Source: Ostrinia nubilalis
Taxonomy: Eukaryota > Arthropoda > Insecta > Lepidoptera > Crambidae
Assembly: GCF_963855985.1 (NCBI RefSeq)
Contig: NC_087099.1
Coordinates: 154,001-218,000, forward strand
Reading direction: 5' to 3'
DNA length: 64,000 nt
Shown: positions 31,556-45,370 of the stretch, piece by piece
Numbering within the stretch: position 1 is the first letter of the stretch
Layout of the letters: each line of letters begins with the position of its first letter
Notes under the pieces: model-generated
Databases searched by the model: none
What the model was told of the DNA's origin: nothing
Seen by the model: only the letters and a program-made list of their open reading frames with translations
Position numbers and translations under genes: made by a program

Positions 31556-33480
31556 TGTAGAGCCGCCACTACGTCATCCGTAATAAATCCGCCGTCATAA
31601 CAGCGGTAATAGGACCGTTAATTTGACACCAATAAAAATATGTGACTAGAGTGTCGCGGCGGATATAGTATAGCAAACGCAGTCACGCCAACCCACTTCG
31701 TACAGACGCATCCTTTCAACAAGTTGATATGGCAAGCGCAGCGTGTGACGCTACACAGAGTTGTTCGAAAAGCATAATGAAACGGAGAAATACAATTTTA
31801 AAAAAGTTCAGACAAAAGCGCTTCAGGCCAAACACTGCTGCATCTTACCTATGCACTTATCACTTTGCAACAAAGAGTCTCATGTGCTGTTGACATTAAA
31901 TTGTTTGTAAGTAACACAACTAGAACATGACTAGAAATGAACAGGACCCCTAATTTGATCTAGGCCACCGAGCAAGCTATCTGTTCTCCACGGGATATAA
32001 CATAAACCCGCATAATGGCGGGCTAGCTAGTTAATTTCACGCGGCTCTGCCCGCAGCCGAAATAATCCTCAAGATTACTGTAATTTATTGGCATTCAGTG
32101 TTAGTTAGCGCTGTTTGTGTCAGCCCACTTTGTCACAATTATATCTCCGGCTTAGATCAAACGTGGGAGTGTGCTGGGCCAATCTACGCTAATTTTGTTT
32201 ATTTTTAGGGGAGGATGAAGATTTTATCTCAATTACAACTCTATTTGTTCATAGACAAAGGATAATTACGTAGTGTTAATACGGTTCATTATCTTGTTAC
32301 AATATTTCTGGACTAAGTAGCAAATAATATTTTCCCTGCTGAGTGAGATACTGTGATGTTACATACAAATTGTTACATGCAACTTTTTTTTATATCGCAG
32401 TAAATCAAATAGATTTGCCTTATAGTGACGAAAGCCGAAAACACTCGACAAACAAATCGTCCATTAGTCTTCTAAGTTCGGAACTGACAAGCTCAGGCAG
32501 CAAACAAAGATTGTTGATATCAGATTAATCTAACCCATAGATTAATTAATGATAGTACGTAATTATTTCATATCGAGTCACATCACATTCCAAACCATAT
32601 TAATACTCTAATCATTAGGTAACTTTTGTCTGCAACTTTTAAAAGTTTAGAAAGACAGGGAATAAAAATAAAAGGAGTTTTCAGTAAGATATATACTTGT
32701 TACTACGAAATTTCATTAACTTATTTTTAAAGATATTGATAAGAAAGACTTAATTCAATTTTTACAAGTACCAAGAAGAAAAAGTACAAATTACCAAAAT
32801 TACCAACATTTATTTTTCACACTGGTACGCAAACCACCGTGGCACGCAAACACGTCAAGTAACGCCAACCTACGCAGCAGCAAAATTAATCTCCACCTCT
32901 TATTCATAAAAGAAAATTAAATTCAAATAAGCTTAACGACATAAAAGTCCCATTGAACGTTCGTAATCGCTCCTTAAGATTGTGTCGGCGCGAAATTACA
33001 ACTTAATAATTATTTACGTCTCGTCGCGACATGGGCGCTGTCTTCGGGTAATGCAGTAAATAATTTAATAATTAAATCCTTGTGCCGACATCATTCCACA
33101 ATGGGAAGCGACGTAAGCCAATTCGCCTCGGGCCCAAGACTCATGATGGAGCGGATTTGCAAGTTTGTTTCTTGAATCTCAAGCCACGTCATTACGGAGC
33201 ATCAACGATAAATATCTAATAAAAGCTCAAGTATTCATCAAAATTGACTTATTGACACTCACTACACAATAACAAAAAATCAGATTAATACGACAGTATA
33301 AAGTAAATTAATATAAATGGTCTCTACTAATCGACTAATTGTCTATCGAAATGCCTTGTGTGTTATGATACGATACGATTGTGATAAACGCTGCGACATC
33401 ATTTGTTTCAGTTTTTGTTCGCACCAGAGCAACAGAGACCAGCGTAAGAAACATTACATTGTCAGGCACAGAGCGGAGCG
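31556..33480. other. Single-copy DNA, nothing recognised
   Basis: A patch at 31560-31640 has repeated GTAATA with CGCCGTCATAACAGCGG. No decisive feature. Confidence 0.4.
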
Positions 33481-33610
33481 GAGATATAAGTGAGTAATTA
33501 CGGCGCTCGTGGCTTGGCCGGCCGTAACGGGCGCGCGCGTCTTTTGTCCGCCGCTGCTTATTATCAAGTGCCGCTTTTCACAGCAATTAAGTGCACGCGG
33601 AGTGGGGATG
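33481..33610. promoter_or_regulatory. CpG-rich island
   Basis: GTAATTACGGCGCTCG followed by GGCCGGCCGTAACGGGCGCGCGCG. A TAATTA core sits at the edge of very CpG-dense DNA. Candidate only. Confidence 0.25.
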
Positions 33611-35620
33611 AGGGACTAGTGCTGTAAGATATATTATGGGGAAATTATTTCCCTTTATTCGTTTTTTGCTTTACTGGTGATTTATTACTTAGTTTCTCAC
33701 TTTTTTATGTTCTTTTTTTAGTCAGCTAGACTTAGAAGGATTTAGCAATTCTAGACAACTTCAAGAAGGTAGAGCTTAGAGCTTTCTAATAAGATCAAAT
33801 ATACTGCTTGGCTTGGATCAAACATTCTTTTAACATTTGTGTACAAAAAATATAAAACTTAGTTGAATTCTTTTTTATTTTATGGTAAAGTATGATTATC
33901 AACACCAGTAAGCAATGAAAATTGAGCGAGTCCCATCCACCGCGTCCGGGCCGGACTATTTTGTCTAATCTGTCCGGACGGAACCGGGTGTGTAATTATA
34001 ACCGGCACAGTGAGAGCTGCTAACGAGTGTAGGTGTGAGACGGCAGCGCACGCGGGATTTGTTTTATGACGCTCTTGAGTTGAGGAATGTGCAGATTAAT
34101 TCGCGAGCGTAAGTGATTATGCTTGATGCTTTGTTTTCGCAGTTAAGACCTTTAATTGCTTTAATGGCCGTTTTTTTATAATTAGGTAAGTAAATTGCGT
34201 AAAATGTGCAAAGGCGTTTTATGTTTAGGTTTTATGAGCACGAGCAGTATAATCATCAGCAGTCAGTACGCTCAAAATAAAGCTTTTAAAAATGCCACTC
34301 TTGTTTTAGTAGGGTGTTACGACCCTAAAACACACGGTTGTCTATTGACTAAGGCTGGTCGTCGGATATAAACGACATCATAAATAATAGTGTCCCCGGA
34401 TAAAACCTTAGTATTCAACACCATGCGTTATTGATGACGCGCCGACAAGACGCACCCTCGAATAAGCTGTGCTCGGGAAAACGCCCCAGACTCTAATTTC
34501 TTCAACGAATCTGCCGTAAAACACCCCGGAATAAAAAAGTTTCAAAATAGGGTGACGAGTCTCAAATCGTACATCTCCGTTGATATAAAGGATGACCTGT
34601 CTCGATAAATTGTGTAAAAATTTAGACTTCTTTATAATATGTATTATATTGATGATGAGATTCCATTCAAAATAATTTAGAATCAGTAAAAGCTATGAAA
34701 TTATTAAATTATGACTGTCTGGTATTGTTAGACTATATATATTGATTTTCGAAAATTGTAACATTTACAAAATAAACTCTACAACACTGGCATGGTACAG
34801 AAATACATAAAAATATCGTATGTACAGCAAGTACGTACCTACTTCGTATTAAATCATCAAACACGGAAACACGGGTCACAGATTTTTATATGAATTCATT
34901 GTAATGGAACGCGAAAGTTTCAAATCTTAACATGTGGCACCCACGTAAATAAATGTGTAGCCGTGTTGAAAACCTGTAAAAACCTTATAATCAGATTCAA
35001 GCTTTAGTGCCCTATTTCACAACTCATGGGAATATTTAGGTTTACCCGTCTCATTCGCACCAGCCCTGACTTGTTACCGTGAGTGAGAGAGCATGGTACC
35101 TTATCGAAATCGTATTACAGAGTAGCCCCGCGGAATATCGCCTCAAATCGATGCATTATTAACGAATGGGAACTGCGGGCTGCAGAGTTAACCCCACTTA
35201 TGTTTGGTTTTCGAATCACGTCGCCGATTAGCATGAATTCTGAGCAACGCTGCGCCTGAATTATGAAGAACATCACTACATGCGAGGGGAATACGTGTGT
35301 AATTTTTCAGTGGTGACTCAGACTGAAGATAACATAACATAAAAGGGAGCGATCAGATTTAGTATGGCGTCTGGCTAGTTGTTTTTATTGCAATGAAATG
35401 TCAGCTTGTTTTTCTATATCAAAATTAAAATATAAAACTGACCAACAGCGCTGACAATAATATGAGTCTAACCAATATCAAGCATCTATCTTTAACAAAT
35501 AGAATAACAAACCTACAGTTAAATAAACTAATGCGTCATAAGTACTGGGCTTTAGCAAGGGCCAATAGAGCTTAAAGCAAATGAAGTTGGGCTATCAAGT
35601 TGCAAATCTCTGGGGTCTAA
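33611..35620. other. Single-copy DNA with one GC island
   Basis: A GC-rich patch at 33935-34110 contains GTGTAATTATAACCGG. Nothing else recognised. Confidence 0.4.
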
Positions 35621-35624
35621 GCCG

Positions 35625-35760
35625 GCAGCTGGCCGCGGTCATTATTACCTGCGGCCGGCGAGCCGCGAGGTATGACAGCCGCCGTGACGTCACGGGCGGT
35701 GGATCACCGCGGGTCAGGCTAATCCTCTTGTGTTCGTGAAAGCAGAGCACCTCGTCACAC
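35625..35760. promoter_or_regulatory. CpG island with a perfect CRE palindrome
   Basis: GCCGCCGTGACGTCACGGGC centres on TGACGTCA within a larger 14 bp palindrome (CCGTGACGTCACGG). Flanked by GGCCGCGGTC and GCGGCCGGCGAGCCG. A bZIP (CREB/ATF) binding site by consensus; function inferred. Confidence 0.35.
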
Positions 35761-37050
35761 GCCTTTTGTACTACAAGGTAAATGGCAGAGCACGTGTTCG
35801 GTTTTGGGGTTCCGTGTGCGAGTTGATAAAATATCTAAATACGCTACTACTACAGAAGCTTTCGACTTTTTGATGGAACTGTCCGAAAAGAAGAAGATAA
35901 ATCAGAATATACCTACTACGATAGAAAAATACAAAATCAGAATTTCTGAATAAAACAAATATTTTGTATTCAGATCACAGAAAGGTGATGATAACGTATG
36001 TATCGACCAGTGGTTATCCAATGTAGAGGGAGGATAAGCGTATGTATGCGAGAAGTGTTCTACATTGATCAGCTTTTTTCTAGTAAGTTACCTTACACGA
36101 CGAGTTCAGAAAATTAGTAACAAATAGGATAAGTATACCATTCAAGTCTCATTTTAAAACTTTTTACTAACAAACAATTAAAAAAAGATTATAGGACCCT
36201 GCAGAACAACGTACGGTACCTCTTAAAGAGAATTAGCGTATAGTATTGAAACTTGAACCAGGTTTGGTTCTTTTATGTCAGGCGAGGGGAAGCTGCGGCA
36301 TGCCTGTGTTCATGTTCAGACTCCGATTTTGTCGCTTTCATGTGTGTAAGAAATAACACCCTTCTATGATACCTACAGAATATTTTTCAAAATTATGTAG
36401 GTAATACTTTACATTTGGATACAGCAAAAGACCAATATCAGTTTACCTAATTGTTTAAAAGAAGATAACGCACTTTCAGACTTTTAGGTATTTAGCATTC
36501 ACCATCATGGAACAGATTAAAAGTAACATATTCCCATTCGAATGGGTTGCAAAACAAAATATAATAAAGCATGGTAGCGGGCGGCGGCTGGACCGGCGGC
36601 GGCCGTTGACAAATCATCGCGATAAACTTTTACAACTTCCCAAATATAATTCGGGCGCAGCCGCCGCCGATAAACCCGATGTGCGCGTCGCGACGCGCCG
36701 GCTACGTTAATGTGGACGCTTTATCGGAACCCACACGAACTTGTCATTTGGAAATTCATTTTAAACCATTGTTTTTACGCATAGATGGACCATCCATTGG
36801 GGAATCGTTTTGGGGTTACCTAATGATCGCCGCTATGTTCTGCACGTGTAAAATTATTGTAATCTGACAAGAAAATAGAAAACATGAACACAATAATGGA
36901 AAACCATTTCTCTACAGTTATGAATCAAATTATAAATTCATGATTATCCGCAATTTTACATTCACCTCAACAATAATTGAATTCTCCAATTAGAAGTCAA
37001 TCGGCGCTTTTCATTAAGTGCACTCAGCCACCTCAATTGACCTCTCAGCC
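35761..37050. other. Single-copy DNA with one GC island
   Basis: The island at 36575-36720 has GGCGGCGGCTGGACCGGCGG, two ATAAAC sites and GCGCGTCGCGACGCGCC, a 17 bp near-palindrome. Two short overlapping frames there follow composition. Confidence 0.35.
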
Positions 37051-37240
37051 TTATTCCGACTCCCGCCACGTCCCGCCATCCCCGGTCCTTTTCTCTCCTG
37101 CTGAGCATCTCTCAAAGGAGAGAGAGGTCACTCGAGATAAATACCGATTTTGACAGAATTAGGGTCCCGAGTAGGGTTGCGGCAATATCTCGAGACGGCG
37201 ACGACGGCCGGCGCGGCCTATCCGGACATAATACAAATTA
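37051..37240. other. GC-rich and purine-rich patch
   Basis: CTCCCGCCACGTCCCGCC and AAAGGAGAGAGAGGTCACTC, then CGAGACGGCGACGACGGCC. No defined element. Confidence 0.3.
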
Positions 37241-39650
37241 GAAATGAGGCATCTTTTGAGTTGGTATTTCCGCACCGAATATACTCGTAAAGATCACTTG
37301 GAAAATATCTTTTTTGTTACTAAATTTACTACTAACTTGATTGATTGAAAGAATATTTGTCTAATCTTGTCGACAATGACAGAGTAGCTGTGTAGGTACA
37401 CCATTCTGGAAATCTTAGGATTAACTCAGATTTTCTAAGGTAAATTGCATAATACATAAATTGTTAAGTTAATTGATTTGAAAGTTTCCGACTTAACAGC
37501 GACAACCCTGCCGCCCGAGCCGCGGTCCCAGCCATAAATAATGCACTCGATAATATTATGCTAATTCGAATCCACCCGTTTTTCGAAGCGGATCTCGTTA
37601 ATCTGTGACCAGACTATTAGCGACGTAAACAGAGGCTCAACAAATGTAAAGCGGGAGATAACTTTATTCCTCAATTATTTATGAAGTCCCCTGTTATAGT
37701 CGTGCGCTGCATATAGGGCTATTAGGTAGTGCCTATCAGAAAAATTGAGTTTATTAAAGAAAATCTGTGTTGTGCCATAATGTAAGCTGTGTCTATCATG
37801 ATATTTTATCTGTAATGCCTGCCATTGATGAATAAAGCATCCTCAAAACATTACGTACAAAAAAACAAAGGTACGTGAAAATAAAATACTATAGTTTTGC
37901 TATGACACGCGTTTCGCGCTTTGTACGCAAAATGTAGAGCAAGTAGCAGAATTTCATAATTCCCGTTGAGCGTGTAATTTTCCCGTGTCTTTTCACGGCC
38001 GACATTAAATTTGTCAAGAGCCACGGCTGTCGTTAATCTGAGCCACACGATCAGGAGAACAGCCACATCGATAACTAATTTAGGCGATGACGTATCACCA
38101 CGATAAACTGTGAATAAGTCTCATTATCTACATAACATTAAAGTCAAGTTGTATTTTCGATATTTAAAATATAAAAGAGAAGTGTAAAAATACAGTAATT
38201 TTCCTGTTGCTTAAAAATTATTATGATCTTGATAGTAACAAGCGACTCTACTGAATTATTGTTCTGCAGCATTCATTCTTTTTCATCGTAAGCAGCCGCT
38301 GTGTCGGCTGGCTGTTTTCGTTTTCCGCATTTGAACACTTTAGAAATGAGGAATTCCGTTGGAGATCGACGCGCCCAAAATCCGGATTTATTAAAGTTGA
38401 AAACGCTAAAAGTTTAAATGACATTTTGAGTGACCTTAATTCGCCTGCCACTGAGTCACTCAATATTCATCGTAGACTTCAGCTGTTGAGTGTCCAGTAA
38501 AGTTTCCTTGACGATCAAGCCTAAGTAATTTACTCGCGCTATCGGCTTCAATAAAAAGAAAACTTTACAAGCACACGATAAGCTAATTGATAGTGAGGCG
38601 CGTAAGTTACAAGCCCTAGTGTAGGGATCTAATTAATTAGGTAGAGCAGTAGTTTAGTAATAAACACTCGCAATTTGTAGCCAAGTTTGTGTTTACGAAG
38701 AAGGAATTGATACTCCTTTCCGGATTAATTAAATAAGGTCGGAAACATATAAATATTCGTAGCCATTTCCCACCATATTTGATTAAAGAACCCTGATTCG
38801 ACAAAACAGCATGTAAAATTTTTGGGTCGTAAAATAAACACCGTACCGTTCTTAAAATATGTTTTACATAAAATTATTTTCCTATTGTGAACAGGGAAAT
38901 CGTTAAAGCAAAACCCCTCTGTAAAGTAGGTAAGTAGACTTTTTTCAGGAATTATTAAATCAGTTGGTTTATTTTTGCTTTGTATTCATTTTGATCTGAA
39001 GCTAAAAGCTGTTTTTTCATTAGCTGCTTCCACCAGCCACTCCTAGCAGCGTAGTTTGTATCCACTGAAGCGCCGAGCGCGGCAATGAATCAATCGAACA
39101 CGTAGGTAGTCGTATATCGCACCGCAAGTCCAGCGGCGCTGATCAGAGCTGAACGGATTCAATTGATGCGCGCAAAACATAGGCGGGAGCGATGTTGTAT
39201 TGATATAACATGGCCCAACGTTAGACGCTAGCTTGTGTTCTATAATTAAGAAAAATCTGCATGTTGTGAAAAATCAGCATACGAGGTCAAAAACTTATGT
39301 GCACATCGACCTAATAGTATCGCAAAGGTACGTAAATGTATGTGTGATAAGATCTGGTATATTTATTGATATTATTATTTGATAAGTTTGTGAAGCAGTT
39401 TTTTAAAAGCTCTGTCTTCAATTCTAGCCAGCTAACTCTATGCTGATCGTTTACTACTAAAACTTGTTGAAATACTATTAGAATGAGTTAGCTAAGAAAA
39501 TATGCTTGAACCGGTGTTCTTTCGCTTACGCCAACTGATTTAGATGCATAAATTATCGTTATCTTAGTTGCATTTATCATTTTAATTAATAGTAATCTCG
39601 CCATCTCCCCAGGTTTGTCGCACACCCCATTTAGGTGATAGCGGTCCATA
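37241..39650. other. Single-copy DNA, nothing recognised
   Basis: A mild GC patch lies at 39055-39190. Short frames unsupported. Confidence 0.45.
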
Positions 39651-39740
39651 ACTCGCCCGTATCGCGTGAAGTATGGCGCTCGCCGCCGCCTAATTACAGG
39701 CCCCGGCCTTATCACTGAGAAAAATCCGCGGATTGGATCC
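39651..39740. promoter_or_regulatory. Small CpG island with homeodomain core
   Basis: GCGCTCGCCGCCGCCTAATT runs into ACAGGCCCCGG. The TAATTACAG word also ends both modules near 50.6 and 51.0 kb. Confidence 0.25.
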
Positions 39741-40620
39741 GATCTAATTTAAACGGTAGCTTCAGTTAATGAATTAATTTCTGTTTTAAACGGTTTGGGA
39801 AAATCTGGGTAATGTGTTTTAAATAAGCTTAGTTGTGATTGTGAAAAGGCGGTAAAATTCGAGTTACTTAATGAAACAATTTGTGATGTTAGATAAGAAT
39901 TATGATAACAGATTGACGGAGGCGCATTAGCGCAGTGCTGGGCGCAACTCAGGCCCATAACTCAAGCAGTACATTACTCAAATCTGGGGCTATTTAATTT
40001 ATTAGCCTACATAACATACAACCTGAATTGAAATTAATCATTTTATTACACAACATAAATTATATCAAGCAGCAATATTATTATTTCATTAAAATTACCT
40101 TGTAACATGACGAAACATAACTGAAATCTAATGTTGATGTTAATGAAAATTATTAGCTACAGGTTATATTCTATTCTGAAGCAGTTTATCCACTAGTTAA
40201 ATTAGTTGTACTTATATTTAAGCTTTATCTTAAACGCTTTTAAGTTCATTGTTACATGTTTATGCTGCTGAGAGATTAAGTTAATTGAAATAGCCAGTAG
40301 GTACACATTTTGCATAAAATAAATGTAAAGTCGTTAACGTTTTCTTGTCTATTTCATTTATCTCGTGGTTGGCTTTTAATACTGCGGCATCGACGGAATT
40401 ACATTGTGCACTTTCGCTAGAGATAATCCATGCAAATGGATCGAAGGGTTAGTAAAAACGGAAAGTACCCCAAATCTGATAAGTTTCATTGCATAAAAAG
40501 ACATGCATAAGCCAAACTGATGGTCAACTAAACAACAAGAACACAATTTTCTTCAAAGAACCATCGCTTAACCCCCACAGCTCCAGCAAATGCATATATT
40601 TCCGCAACTTGTTCTTTCCA
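39741..40620. other. Single-copy DNA, nothing recognised
   Basis: AT-rich throughout. Confidence 0.45.
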
Positions 40621-40624
40621 TTGA

Positions 40625-40745
40625 GTTGTCGCTGAGCGGCTCATAAATAAGGGCGGGCGCGCATTAGCAGGCGCACGCCGTAAATAATAAGGCGCGACCC
40701 GCCGCCGCGCAGGTATTTTGACGTGAGGCTATTCCGCGGGATATT
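40625..40745. promoter_or_regulatory. CpG island with CATAAA/GTAAATAA sites
   Basis: CTCATAAATAAGGGCGGGCG, CGCCGTAAATAATAAGGCGC and ATTTTGACGTGAGG. TTTAT/TTTAC words of this kind bind posterior homeodomain proteins in general. The occurrence of two within GC-rich DNA is suggestive only. Confidence 0.3.
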
Positions 40746-42115
40746 GGGAAATGTACGGAATACTTGCTCATTTATTAGTCACAAGATCGCTGGTATTCTG
40801 TTTTACTAAAAATATTAGGTACATACCTTAAATTGCTAATAGAACACGCGCAACAACGGAATCACGCCCTTACCTGAAACATAAAGGAAATTAGTCAACT
40901 GAGTATATTTCTTTCAGGATGTTGTAGTGATTCGGGGTCATTTTGACTGTAGCAGGAACACAATTTTAATATTTATTGTCAAAGGGATGAATTTAGATTT
41001 ACACGTCAAAAAACTTTACGACCCCAGCGCTCCTCGTTTGCATTCCCTGGCGGGACTTTTTATGATGCTAAAAAAGTTAGGCGAAGAAATCCGACACTGC
41101 CACTGAGGGGTAACCAGTGTTTGTTTGGTTAATTAACTCCCCCGACAAAAGGTTAGAGTTGACAGGCGTGAAGCTTCAGCAATAATGGCTGTCAACAGAG
41201 GGCGTACAGTTACACCATTTTATTAGACTTATGAAAAGCAGTTCCTGTATCTACCACATATTTTTTTACATTTTGAGTAATCAAATTTATGAAATTTTCA
41301 TTCTGCTGCATTTAATGTTTCAATGTTATTCGGGAGTCAGTCATACTATTTACTACAATAATGCAAGCAAATTTTCTAACGTAGTTAAGATATTTATTTT
41401 TGTGAACAACTTAGTGAATAAATGTAGCCTTAAATGACAGATTAAACAATTTTATGCTTTGTTAATTTCATCAAAGGATCTAGGATGTTTGTAAAACTTC
41501 AGACTTCGCTAGTGGATTCGCTGCTTCACAATCAACCGAAAGCTCCATAAAAACGTTCTTATCAGTTCAACCCATTATCATACGAGTATATTTTAATGTT
41601 AGAGCAGCCTTTCTGAAGCCAAATATTTGTCAGACAATTCAATTACTGTGTAATACATAGCAGTAGTGCCTAAACCAACGGCGGCCACTTCGGCGATTGT
41701 TTGCGCCGCCTGAGCAGGGCATGCGGGCATGCTGGCAACTTGGCTCATTTGTATTCATAATGTTTATGTAGCAAACGTTAACACTTAACCTTATTGTTCG
41801 ACAGAGTGTATCGTGGCTAGACCAGCATAAATGGCTTCGAGTACTCCCGACTAAATTAAGAGGGAAAAAACGTAATGCAACTCTCAAACTGTGCGAACGT
41901 GGTTCTTGATATAAAACGACTACGATACCTACCATACTACGAAAAGTTTTGGATACAAATTACGAGAAAATATGTAAGTGCAAAGAAGTGGCGGTATAGG
42001 TTAACGTAGAACACAGGTTAAATAATGTAAAATGGACCACATCGTTTATGCAATTTTAAAGATTTCTGATCAAAAATAAATTGTTTATACTTCGGGTGTT
42101 TAAAAAAAACATGAG
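40746..42115. other. Single-copy DNA, nothing recognised
   Basis: A GC patch at 41680-41735 gives a 98-codon minus frame without motifs. Confidence 0.4.
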
Positions 42116-42117
42116 TG

Positions 42118-42255
42118 TCATAATGAACCGAGCCGAATCGCCGCTATTTATCGCATTACAGACGGCGGCGCGGGCGGCCGCAGCTCGCTTGTCCGGGCAC
42201 ACCGCGCGTGTCGCCGCGTTCACGGGCCGCCGCGGGAATATGTTAATGAGCTCCT
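42118..42255. promoter_or_regulatory. CpG-rich island
   Basis: GACGGCGGCGCGGGCGGCCG and ACCGCGCGTGTCGCCGCG, with CTATTTATCGCATTACAG at its left edge and ATGTTAATGAG at its right edge. Most GC-rich block of the 30-43 kb interval. Confidence 0.25.
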
Positions 42256-43514
42256 GAAACGACCAGCTGATTGGAAAAATCGGTGGTTTGTTAGAGCGAC
42301 TAAAAGTTACTGCATACAAAAAAAAGAGTTCAAAGGCTATCTTATCTCCTCTGGACAGAAAACTGTACTACTACTTGTACAAGACGAACTTCTGTTTAAT
42401 GTGTGTTGACTGCTACAATCTCCTAATATCTAATTACTTTCCCATTATTATGTTGTGCACCTATCGTTGTCAAGTTATTGTTTAGTAAACCGTACTGGCA
42501 TGGGTAGAGTAGGTAGGTACATTTATTGGTAGCTTACAAACAATTACCCCCGCTTCGCATTTAGGTAATAATCAGACTTATCCCCCATGCCAAAAATGCT
42601 CATTTTTCGTAATTGTAAATGGAGCGTATAAACAGTGATCAATCGCACCGCCTCAAGGACAATATTGGCACACATTCATTAGGGGCCCTAACCAAACGCG
42701 TAAGACGACCGGGGGGCCGTAATTACGGGTCCCGTGCGTCTCTATTAACTTTACGGCGTCGAAGGTTCATTGCGTTTGTTTACATGATTCGTAGGTTGGC
42801 GTGATTATGTCTTTAGGAGCGCTATATCATGTGACAACCACATATGTAAAACTTCCTAAAACCATAGTATGTACACAACCAACATATTGATTTATTTCGG
42901 TTTTAATTAAAGTTTGGTTTAAACGGTTGAACGCGTAACCGCAAGGCAAAACTTTAGAGTAAACCTTGCGCGCGAACACACAACTTTTGGAAACATACTC
43001 CTATACAGCTTTTCATAAAAATACAGTGTAGGTACATAACGTGGTATCACAATAAAAAATATAACCTTGAGATCCTCAGCAACAGAATTAAACCATAACA
43101 GGAAGGCTTTTAATAAATCGGTTACTAATAGAGCTCCTGGTATCCAGCTCAAAACCAAGGACTAAACTCATATTAGCCAACATGTCCCTTTACACGCTAC
43201 ATACTAAACACCATGCCTGCAAAACTCCTGCATAAATCATCCTCTGCGTCGTTCCACGGCATAAGTGCATAAACATTCACTTGGCGGCGGCAGACGCACG
43301 ACTTAATAACTCCAAGAGGCGATAACTCCTGCACCGGCCGCGACGCCGGCGCAGTCTAGCGACGCTAGATTTACATCTACGACTTCTAAGTTCTTTTAAT
43401 GATAGGGTAGGTCCATCTAGGTTATTTATTTGTCGTAAACCAGGTAACAACCGTCTTCGTAATATAAAAATATTATTGTAAGATATCCGAGACATAAAAT
43501 GTTAGTATGGATCA
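42256..43514. other. Single-copy DNA with GC patches
   Basis: GC-richer segments at about 42690-42740 and 43275-43375. Otherwise nothing recognised up to the gypsy-type insertion. Confidence 0.4.
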
Positions 43515-43518
43515 ATGG
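43515..43518. repeat. Gypsy-type element target duplication, left
   Basis: ATGG, repeated at 48852-48855. Confidence 0.75.
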
Positions 43519-44046
43519 TGAAATGAAACACTCTTGTAGGTTGTTCTAACTTGTATTTCAGCACCACTGATTTACACAATTCCGACATTATGACGTCATC
43601 TTAATAGTACCTCTTGCTTTGAACGCTCAAATCGAACTGACTGTCCAGCGGCATGCCAGCGATAAGGTAACTTCCCCTTCCATGAGTGAAAGTCGACCGG
43701 TTCAAAACGACTTATCGACGGCATGCCCCGGAACTAGTCAAATGCAATACTTATTTCATAATTAGCTGTTTTTTAATTTTTAAAATACTAAAATGTATAC
43801 AATAAAAATCTAAAATAATTAAATTAAATAATAAATATGAAATAATTGGATGTAATACACAATAAATTCTAAAATCATTCTAATGTCTGCAAAATGCCTA
43901 GGAAGTAATCAAATAAAGTATTTTAATTTAATAATGGGTTTTTGGGTTCTTCTAAAATACAATAAAAATACTAAAATTGTTGCGATAACTATTTAAAAGT
44001 AACCAATAATCGTATAAAATACAATATAAATTCTAAAATCATTACA
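43519..44046 (-). repeat. Gypsy-type element 3' LTR
   Basis: 528 bp. In sense orientation it starts TGTAATGATTTTAG and ends GTTTCATTTCA. The distal half is AT-rich with several AATAAA-like words on the plus strand. Identical by eye to 48324-48851. Confidence 0.9.
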
Positions 44047-44639
44047 TTCGGCCATCCGACACCGTGATGCCTCCCGGCATTCACGTCTAATAAGGATTTA
44101 TTCTAAAATCATTAATATTACTTTTCAAAACAATGTGGAGCATATATAGTAGAATGATAAACAATTCTATGACAACTTGTTAACAAGTGTTTTAACATTA
44201 ATAATGCATTTTAGAAACTATATTCTTCATATTAAACCAGTAACAAATGTTATCTTGTAGGTAAGTACTTATACATTTTCACCTGATCTATATTATTCGT
44301 AATGACTTATTTTATAACCAATAACGGATATTTGCATGAAATTTAGATATTAATCGTTTTACTTTATAATTTTCTCAAAACTTCTCATATCGAATATATT
44401 GGAAACTTCTCTTTTTAAATCTAAATTTTTATTTCACATAAATACACGTCCATTAAATGTTAGTACATAATCAATTTAATTACAGTGTATCTTGCCATGA
44501 CTGCCATGTGAAAGTTAGTAAGTTTATAAGAACATGTCAAAACGTTAATATTATATCCAATTATATCCATTTGTAACCGTAATCTGGCAAATAATGAATT
44601 ATGGTCACGATTTATGATTACACTAAAGGTACTTTCGTC

Positions 44640-44850
44640 AGAATTATGTATTTCTAAGGCCTTAATATAATTTTCTTCTCTACAAATTTTCCAAGTTTTT
44701 GAAACCAATTGGTACAATTACAGTGTTCTTATATTATGTGTTTCTGAATGTCTGTGATGCTCAATTTCATCACGATTAGCGCAACATATTTGCCATCTAG
44801 CTGTAAGTGGGACCACTAAAAATAATTTGGTATCAACCTTACTGTATCTG
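44640..44850 (-). pseudogene. Gypsy integrase N-terminal zinc-binding region, decayed
   Basis: The minus strand shows VVPLTARWQICCANRDEIEH, matching the gypsy VP..RWxIxxxxHDxxGH entry of the integrase zinc finger, with the histidine region altered. After a frameshift comes WFQKLGKFVEKK, which resembles the segment before the paired cysteines. Stops interrupt it and the DDE core is not recognisable downstream. Confidence 0.6.
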
Positions 44851-44887
44851 CTATTTGAAGAAATTATGATGTTTGGATGGGTTGTCG

Positions 44888-45076
44888 TCAGATTCTATGA
44901 CTAAATTTTGGTATTTGGACTATTCGCGGAACTATTTTTTTTTTCTCTTTTTTTTTAACGTGGTTCTTAAGGCAGCATAACCGGTAGAAACTTTTAAGTC
45001 CTAAAAGATAAATACACCTTTTTTTTAGCACACACACCACAGCTAGTGTCTCCAACTCATGGAAGTTGTCTTTCAT
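44888..45076 (-). pseudogene. Gypsy RNase H remnant
   Basis: A 62-codon minus-strand frame begins MKDNFHELETLAVVCVLKKR. ELETLAVVxALKxxxxYLLG is the RNase H motif of insect Ty3/gypsy Pol, and IVPRI follows further on as in the linker toward integrase. A one-base shift after YLLGLK is needed to recover the expected ALRTT segment, and an A-rich expansion disrupts it. The expected catalytic aspartate after that point is not preserved. Confidence 0.75.
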
Positions 45077-45370
45077 CGACTAAAGTAAGTGACTGCTACA
45101 GAACATTAAAGACTTTTCTCTTTATCATCAAGATCTGACCTAAATATGATTTAAGAGTCCTGAATAATATTGATAAGCAGCTATGGATCAAGTTAGTCAT
45201 CTATGGATTTCTGAACCCTTTTCCCTTTTGTAATGAGATAAGTGGTAGGTAATGGTGGTATTTGTACATTATTTTTCATCCTGACATCAAAGACTGCACG
45301 TGTACCTACGTCCTATCTCAGTCAGATTTATAGCAATACAATCGCGATAATTTCACAAAAGAGTATACAG

